The translations under genes and the position numbers were made by a program. Below, one piece after another: positions 34,039 to 38,749 of a stretch of 38,749 nt of DNA. The notes below the pieces were generated by a model. It ran no database searches. It worked only from the letters and a program-made list of their open reading frames with translations, and had not been told where the DNA came from. The DNA is from Rhizopus sp. PT2906 (taxonomy: Eukaryota; Mucoromycota; Mucoromycetes; Mucorales; Rhizopodaceae), in the NCBI GenBank assembly GCA_025529335.1, contig JAMYHX010000412.1, positions 1-38,749 of the forward strand, given 5' to 3'. The first letter of the stretch is position 1; every line of letters starts with the position of its first letter.

Positions 34039-34420
34039 AGCATGATATGATTGTGTGCATCAGGAGCACTCTTGTTGCTGCCTTTACTACTTGAGAATAG
34101 GACTTATTTTTCGCTTTGTTATTAGTTGGAGAGAAGCTAAACTTCGATGGGGTGGTGAGTGGTGAGAATTAGGAAAAACTATGTCCTTCATTTATTTATT
34201 CATTCTCAACTAAATAGCATCATAGGTCCTCTTCCTATAAAATTCACGTGTGTCTAATTATATTCTTGTCTTTTTTATAGACAATCAACTTTGCAAGCCA
34301 TCGACCTATTACTATTTTCAAATCTAAAACTGAATACAACAATTATGTTTAACTTCGGTCAAGGAAGATGGGATGTTCTATACTATATCCAGTAACCATG
34401 CCAATATTTGTTATGTAATG

Positions 34421-34953
34421 ATGAATTTAAATAAAAGTGATGTCTGTGTCAGGCAAGGTAATTATAGAAAAAGTGAAAAATCTAATGGTTCATGATGATT
34501 TGACCATATATTGATCATTTAGGAAATTTAGCATTGAAACATTATATTATCATTGCCAGGTATGCCGCTTGCATGAAGAACATCTACTTGGACACGTTTC
34601 AGTGCAGCTCTGGTATGTTTAGTGCTGATGCTGAAGAAAGCCCTTTTTTAAAGTACAAGCTTCCCAGGTACATTATACAAAATTATGCTGCAATTAAGAG
34701 TGATAAACGTGCGGGAAGGGGTCTTGCTACAAAAGAAAAGTGTATCGAAACACTGAAGGAGTTGCATGCAGAGTTGTGTAAGTTATTTTAATCGTTTTTA
34801 TATGGTTTATATTTTTTTTTGGTTATTGATTGAATAGTTGGAGAAATCAACTTTTTCGAAAATATTGTCTTAAATGAAAAGTCTGTTCTAAAGAAGCGCA
34901 AGTGGGAGTACAACAAAGAAGAAAAAAGCATTTATTGGAAACGGATAAGATGA
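34421..34953 (+). CDS. Three-exon orphan gene, 135 residues
   Basis: Exons 34421..34457, 34523..34777, 34838..34953; 408 nt. Both introns have good GT-AG ends (GTAATT...TTTAG and GTAAGT...AATAG) and join frames exactly, which argues that it is a real spliced gene or was one recently. The protein starts MNLNKSDVCVRQGNLALKHY, is rich in Lys and Ile, and ends in a basic stretch (KKRKWEYNKEEKSIYWKRIR). No catalytic motif or known domain was recognised. The setting between a LINE relic and other repeats suggests membership of a lineage-specific repeated family or a mobile-element passenger gene. Confidence 0.5.
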
Positions 34954-35485
34954 TATATGTAAGACAAAGTGCACCAAATGTTTGAGCGATTTAACACTGT
35001 TAATCGTATAGTTGTAATCTCGTATGTCATGACTCACTAGCTACAATAAATATATGATCGGATTACGCAATTGATATATATAACAACAGGACCTTTGCTT
35101 TTAGTAATAGAATAGGAGAAATAAAGCTTTCCAATGTTGTAGAATCAGGTCAACAAATTGATTTTTATCGTACGGCGGTTTTTTCAAAAGAAAGGTTGGA
35201 GAAGTATAGTTTGGAAATAAGCATTGGAAAATCTTCGATAATATATCTCTTGTGAGGCTATGTGTCGTTATCAACTTTTATATAGGCTCTGCCGTTTCAT
35301 TCTTCGGAGTGAATTTATTTTTTGACAAGTTGTATACTTACACAGAGCTAGAAAGTATTAACCTCCCAATGAAGAAGACTGAAATGTGTATCGTGCCTAA
35401 CACAATTGCTGTTGGTCCAGATGTGGTTATAGGTTCTTCTGCCGCGATTTTATTCTTAAATTTGTTATATATAAACAATTTTTAA
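34954..35485 (+). other. Fragments of an unrecognised protein family
   Basis: Two plus-strand open stretches, about 35086-35254 (GEIKLSNVVESGQQIDFYRT) and 35252-35485 (GVNLFFDKLYTYTELESINL), read like pieces of one protein but lack an ATG at their starts, and no in-frame intron joins them. The nearest GT-AG pair (35250..35283, 34 bases) gives the wrong phase. I take them as remnants of a repeated, lineage-restricted gene; no function can be assigned. Confidence 0.35.
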
Positions 35486-35493
35486 AGTTTGTA

Positions 35494-35961
35494 TTGTTTT
35501 TCATATCTTTCGAAGTTGCGCACCGTGGAACAACTACGGATAATACCAATGAACTCACTACAGGACAAATTCAAGTACTTCTTAATTTCAGCAAGCGACC
35601 CAAAGAACAAGGAATCAGAGACGGATCAATTGGCGCCAAGTCCTCCCAGAAGAGATTCTTGACGATTTGGAAGCCACTTCCCAAAAATGCACTCAAGGCA
35701 GCATACAAGTACGAGGAAGGAAAATGGATGCAACCAGGAACGATCAAAAGAGTATATCTTCCTGAGCTCAAGAAATACCAATTGGATGTCGGTCAAACGA
35801 TTGTGAGCATCGCCAAAGGAGCAGATCGTCCTGCATACAGCCGGTTAGCTAACAACAGAGATTTATCAAGAATTCCAGGAGGGACAGTCTCTTCGTGGCT
35901 GAAAGAACTCGCGCTAGAAATTCAAGCAATCGTGGCACAGTACAACCTTCAGGTACAGTAA
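35494..35961 (+). CDS. Orphan reading frame of higher GC content, no start codon at its 5' end
   Basis: A 155-codon open frame ending TAA at 35959-35961. The first in-frame ATG is about half-way along (in GKWMQPGTIK), so the upstream part must be an exon, a fragment, or frame noise. The centre is basic (SSQKRFLTIWKPLPKNALKA, YEEGKWMQPG) and the C-terminal part is helical with a possible turn motif (GGTVSSWLKELALEIQAIVA). Composition differs from its surroundings: 35641-35700 has 28 G/C in 60, against 7 in 60 two kilobases downstream. No family recognised; an insert or a mobile-element piece is possible. Confidence 0.35.
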   Translation: MFFISFEVAHRGTTTDNTNELTTGQIQVLLNFSKRPKEQGIRDGSIGAKSSQKRFLTIWKPLPKNALKAAYKYEEGKWMQPGTIKRVYLPELKKYQLDVGQTIVSIAKGADRPAYSRLANNRDLSRIPGGTVSSWLKELALEIQAIVAQYNLQVQ

Positions 35962-36550
35962 CAACGTATCTAAGGCATAAAAAATGTAAAAGTTGATCAA
36001 CTGAGCCGAAAGACAAAATCGCTGTACGCGAATTAAAGCTATCGCAACGATTTTCAACCAACAAACGCGGAGATCTCTAAAATTGGATGTATTCGCCACT
36101 GAAGTATTTGTATAAAATAAACAAATGATTAACGAGACTAAAAGTGAGTTGTCCTTTGTTGAATAAAATATGGAGGTCTATTTATACTTTTTTTATCATC
36201 AGATAAAGTTATCTCAGCTAAGATGATTATCAATATTTGGGGTGATGTTGACAGGACAATAGCGGTGTATGATGAGCTGTTGTCTAAATAATAAATTTTT
36301 TCTTAGACTTATGAGAGATAGTCATACATAGATGACTATAAATCAATATGATAACCGATTTTGTGTAAATAAATAAAGTAGTGTATAATATTTATAAAGC
36401 TAAATATCATCTTTTAATAATTTTTACATTACATGCTTTATATTATTATGAAAACTATATTATATTTTGTTCTATATATTAAGGTCTCAGATATAGAAAA
36501 GTGTAAATATTTATTGTTACACTAAAAATGAGAAATCCATTCTTTACAAT

Positions 36551-37018
36551 TGTTGTGCCAGCACAACTATAGCAATAAATATTCTTTGTAAGTGAACTAC
36601 TAGGGATCTTATCCTTCCGTATGTGTCCAATCACATATGAACCCAATCTTAGGGCGCCGTTAGAATAACCACTTGGACGTCAGTGCTCTCATCCTCAGAT
36701 CGACGGTTCCTTATTCGACACTCATTGTCAGATCATGTATCACCTTTATCTCAAGGTACCTTCAGGTACCTTGAACCAATAGATAAACCTCGATCAAAGG
36801 CCGTCCTGGTTCTTCCCATTCTACATGAATGCTTATAGGTCAGATAACGATATCCAATTATTGTTATTATTCGTAGATGTTAAAAAGTATAAATACCATT
36901 GTTTTATTCATTGTAAATAAAGATAATTATATATTTCAGTCTCACTGACTTATAGTCCTTTTTCTATTCTTTTTATTACTAGTTTTTGTCTCTTACCTTT
37001 GTATTTGGCAAAACAACA
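36551..37018. repeat. Solo-LTR-like repeat, about 468 bases
   Basis: Begins TGTTG and ends CAACA, the usual LTR-type inverted ends; the outer ATTGTTGT...GCC is mirrored at the other end with a short insertion. Inside there is a TATAAATA box at 36889-36896 and an AATAAAG signal at 36916-36922, in the order expected of an LTR promoter and polyadenylation signal. GC content is higher than in the AT-rich DNA to the right. Against it: the flanking five bases (ACAAT and ATAAA) do not form a target duplication, and no primer-binding site follows. An old solo LTR or another non-autonomous element are both possible. Confidence 0.35.
36751..36774. repeat. Perfect 10-base inverted repeat with 4-base loop
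   Basis: TCAAGGTACC, loop TTCA, GGTACCTTGA. The stem would be strong and stands out in an AT-rich region; each arm carries a GGTACC palindrome. It lies inside the LTR-like repeat. Confidence 0.85.
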
Positions 37019-37127
37019 ATAAAATTTTAACTTTTTTATAAATCTATAAATTAAAAATACAATAGTGATTTGAATGATTTCAAACTCTGAAAGTAAATTA
37101 TCATTATATACTTTAACATAAACATAG

Positions 37128-37135
37128 AAAATTGA
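37128..37135 (+). promoter_or_regulatory. AAAATTGA box, resembles the mimivirus early promoter
   Basis: Exact match to the octamer known as the early promoter element of mimivirus, ending 19 bases before the ATG at 37155, which is closer than usual in mimivirus. In DNA this AT-rich the octamer can occur by chance, and one copy also occurs at about 733-740 in an ordinary gene. Confidence 0.25.
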
Positions 37136-37154
37136 ATTTTTATATACAAATAAA

Positions 37155-37490
37155 ATGGTCTACTATATTCCTTGCAATTTCAAGTATCTTTCTGATATTC
37201 TAAACCTGTTTTATAAACACACTAATAAACAAACATCCTATGATCAAGAACAAATATTTTTAGAATTAATAGATAATAATTTTTGTAAACATATTAATAA
37301 AAAAGGCCTAAATAAAAATAAATTTTGTCTTATTAAAAACAAGAAAAATAACATTTTCTGTAAAAAACATAATGTTGTTAAACAACTACAACCATTATGC
37401 AATGGCATTACAAAGTATGGTAAAACTTGTAAACAGAAATCAAAAAAAAAGAATTCCAACTTCTGTCACTATCATGAAAAAAGAATATGA
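37155..37490 (+). CDS. Small protein with two tandem CCCH zinc-binding modules
   Basis: Intronless, 111 residues, about a quarter of them Lys. Module 1 ligands: Cys44, Cys58, Cys69, His72. Module 2 ligands: Cys82, Cys92, Cys104, His107, within CNGITKYGKTCKQKS and FCHYH. The pattern C-x-G-I-T-K-x-G-x-x-C ... (F/Y)C-x-x-H is one that I associate with small proteins of giant DNA viruses and some large phages; it may bind nucleic acid. Module 1 is a looser version of the same pattern (CKHINKKG...FC...FCKKH), so the protein probably arose by internal duplication. All eight ligands are intact despite the decay around it. Viral origin is inference from motif, base composition and lack of introns. 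Confidence 0.55.
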   Translation: MVYYIPCNFKYLSDILNLFYKHTNKQTSYDQEQIFLELIDNNFCKHINKKGLNKNKFCLIKNKKNNIFCKKHNVVKQLQPLCNGITKYGKTCKQKSKKKNSNFCHYHEKRI

Positions 37491-37618
37491 AAAACAATAC
37501 TTTTGTATATAAATGTAATATAATATATCACAACTATTCTTATTAGAAAACACATATGCTTATGAATCAGAAATTGTAAAAAAAAAAACAATATAATATT
37601 TTTGATATTAGTAGTATT

Positions 37619-37930
37619 ATGAATAAATATAATTTATTGTATATTGACTTATTATACATACTTAATATATTTTGTAAACTTACCAGCCAAAAATCAAAAA
37701 ACAGAAATTGGCTGGTTAATAATTGTGGTAAACAACTTACTTTGTATGAAAATAGAGTTATTCAAAAAGTAACTTTTCTTGAAAACATTTATGATTATAT
37801 AAATAAATATAATTATGAAACTTTTATAAAAAGGTTTAAAAAGTACAATTTTTCAAAAATATATGAAAATATATATTATGATGAAATACAAAAAATACAA
37901 AAAAATCAAAAGATAAAAAAAAGAAATTAA
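37619..37930 (+). CDS. AT-rich orphan ORF, 103 residues
   Basis: Intronless, starts with ATG, rich in Asn, Lys, Ile and Tyr. The N-terminal 20 residues are hydrophobic (YNLLYIDLLYILNIFCKL) and could be a membrane anchor; the rest is charged (TLYENRVIQKVTFLENIYDY, RFKKYNFSKIYENIYYDEIQ) and probably helical. No domain recognised. The amphipathic, well-formed pattern is hard to get from random AT-rich DNA, but in such composition open frames of this length also occur by chance. Confidence 0.4.
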   Translation: MNKYNLLYIDLLYILNIFCKLTSQKSKNRNWLVNNCGKQLTLYENRVIQKVTFLENIYDYINKYNYETFIKRFKKYNFSKIYENIYYDEIQKIQKNQKIKKRN

Positions 37931-38009
37931 AACAAAAAAAGAAGAAGAAGATAGAGAAAAATAAACACAATTTAGAAATCTTATATATAAATACAAAATA
38001 TAGTGAAAA

Positions 38010-38251
38010 AAACAGATTATGAACATATATTCTTAGATGACTATTTTTGTTTTAAAAAATTTCCATTTGAATATATAAAGATAATATAAGTTTTGAAATA
38101 TTATATTTTCATTGTTTTATAAATAAATATGCAAAAGATATATCCAAAGTCTTGCTATTTATGAAGAAAAAAATAAATTAAAATACATTATTATTACATA
38201 TAAAGAACTATATGAATTACTAATAAAACACATAATAAAGAGTCTGTTTTA
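38010..38251 (+). pseudogene. Decayed AT-rich coding remnant
   Basis: Three consecutive stretches in shifting frames still read like protein: DYEHIFLDDYFCFKKFPFEY, EILYFHCFINKYAKDI, and KYIIITYKELYELLIKHI. Stops and frameshifts separate them. They have the same codon bias as the two intact ORFs upstream and probably belong to the same inserted segment. Confidence 0.3.
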
Positions 38252-38522
38252 GATTTTATTAAAAAATATTTCATAAGTTTTAGTCCATAATTTAAAATAA
38301 TAAATACAATTCAGTATACATAAAATAGGACTAATAAAAATTACATAAGTATTACATTGAATTTATTCACTAATTAATGTTTGTTTCTCTATAACTATCA
38401 CAATAATAAATATTCACACGAAGGCGAGAACTCCTAATTTATAAGTAGATATCATTTATATTGATTCTAATTGGTTTATTTAATTGTTCGTTATGTGTAA
38501 TGGCTTATTGATGTGGCATTTA

Positions 38523-38672
38523 CTAGTCCAAATACCACAATGGATATATTTTGTAACGGATAGATGCGTATTTTCTATGGATATTGTTGTATTCAGCTTT
38601 AGCATTATCGTAAAAAAAGGCTATTAAGTCGATGACTTGCGAATTAGATTCTTTATTAAGAAGAGCTGAATC
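38523..38672 (-). other. Short open frame near the right edge, possibly an exon
   Basis: Forty-nine codons on the complement without an ATG at the start, with balanced codon use (NKESNSQVIDLIAFFYDNAK, EYNNIHRKYA) unlike the AT-rich block. It may be the last exon of a gene or element that extends past the window; no recognisable domain. Confidence 0.25.
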
Positions 38673-38749
38673 TTATTAAATTAAGTTTGTGTGTGAGTTT
38701 ACTTGGGTAGAGAATCTATGACTGCTATTTATATTATTGTCGTCACTGA

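Larger units (their letters stand above)
31560..34191 (-). mobile_element. Decayed LINE (non-LTR retrotransposon) relic, internally deleted
   Basis: Reading leftwards on the complement, three blocks occur in the order of an L1-type element: an ORF1 zinc-knuckle protein (about 34038-33180), the N-terminal APE-type endonuclease of ORF2 (32880-32419), and the C-terminal part of ORF2 (about 32330-31560). The reverse transcriptase core that should lie between endonuclease and C-terminus is absent, so the copy is internally deleted. Frames are broken by frameshifts and stops throughout. Similarity is to the ORF1/ORF2 pattern of LINEs common in Mucorales, recognised from motifs, not from a search. 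Element ends are approximate; no poly(A) tail or target-site duplication was identified. Confidence 0.7.
37019..38400. other. Extremely AT-rich block, candidate foreign DNA
   Basis: Two sampled lines (37021-37080 and 37801-37860) each contain 7 G/C in 60. Coding frames use AAA, AAT, TAT and ATA codons almost exclusively and have no introns, unlike every gene in the left 30 kb. The block contains two intact ORFs, an upstream AAAATTGA box and decayed coding traces. The left border is the LTR-like repeat; the right border is gradual near 38400. Confidence 0.6.

Noticed and set aside
33273..34191. A spliced gene model for the ORF1 region: exons 34091..34191, 33705..34030 and from 33664, with introns of 60 and 40 nt.
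   Set aside because: The phases match, but the block contains zinc-knuckle and LINE ORF1 signatures, LINE ORFs are normally intronless, a 40-nt intron is shorter than every other intron accepted here, and the removed segment itself reads like family sequence.
37019..38400. A nuclear copy of mitochondrial DNA.
   Set aside because: AT content would fit, but no mitochondrial gene, tRNA or rRNA is recognisable in any frame.
1..38749. tRNA genes, CRISPR arrays or bacterial-type operons.
   Set aside because: No convincing A/B-box pair apart from the doubtful one at about 36650-36725, no regularly spaced repeats, and all genes are eukaryotic with spliceosomal introns or fungal domain structure.

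Overview
The window is nuclear DNA of a filamentous fungus, most likely a mucoromycete (Mucorales or a close relative). The evidence is dense single-copy eukaryotic genes, many 49-60 base GT-AG introns, a chitin synthase, a Notch-independent CSL factor, a gamma-SNAP, a GH134 mannanase, and a decayed LINE whose ORF1 carries zinc knuckles of the kind I associate with Mucorales. Gene models were spliced by hand. Where exon joins are given, the coding length is a multiple of three and the reading frame is continuous; similarity calls come from family knowledge, not from a search.

Left part (1-30.7 kb), gene-dense housekeeping region. Minus strand: LSB5-like VHS/GAT endocytic adaptor, then BLM10/PSME4 proteasome activator. 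Plus strand: CDC42. Minus: PPG1-type phosphatase. A 2.4 kb stretch without a supported gene follows. Plus: secreted GH134 mannanase and an ER PDI-like protein with unusual active sites. Minus: mitochondrial pyruvate carrier MPC1, which needs a 4-base microexon. Plus: chitin synthase (with a GC-AG intron and a 34-A run in another intron), gamma-SNAP, CSL transcription factor, exocyst EXO84, and an alpha/beta hydrolase that overlaps the stop codon of the next gene. Minus: a myristoylated EF-hand sensor and an RRN6/TAF1C-like protein. Several genes share a theme of polarised growth, secretion and wall building (CDC42, EXO84, gamma-SNAP, chitin synthase, LSB5), but they are on both strands and nothing shows co-regulation.

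Right part (30.7-38.7 kb), repeat-rich. It holds a decayed LINE relic on the minus strand (31.5-34.2 kb; ORF1 zinc-knuckle protein, endonuclease and C-terminal pieces, with the reverse transcriptase core missing), a small three-exon orphan gene, fragments of an unrecognised protein family, a GC-richer orphan reading frame, and a 468-base solo-LTR-like repeat with a perfect 10-base inverted repeat.

The last block (about 37.0-38.4 kb) is extremely AT-rich: two sampled 60-base lines have 7 G/C each. It carries two intact lysine/asparagine-rich intronless ORFs and decayed remnants. One ORF encodes a protein with two tandem CCCH zinc-binding modules, the second of a type I associate with giant DNA viruses, and has an AAAATTGA box 20 bases before its ATG. 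This block is the best candidate for foreign, possibly endogenous giant-virus-derived, DNA in the window.
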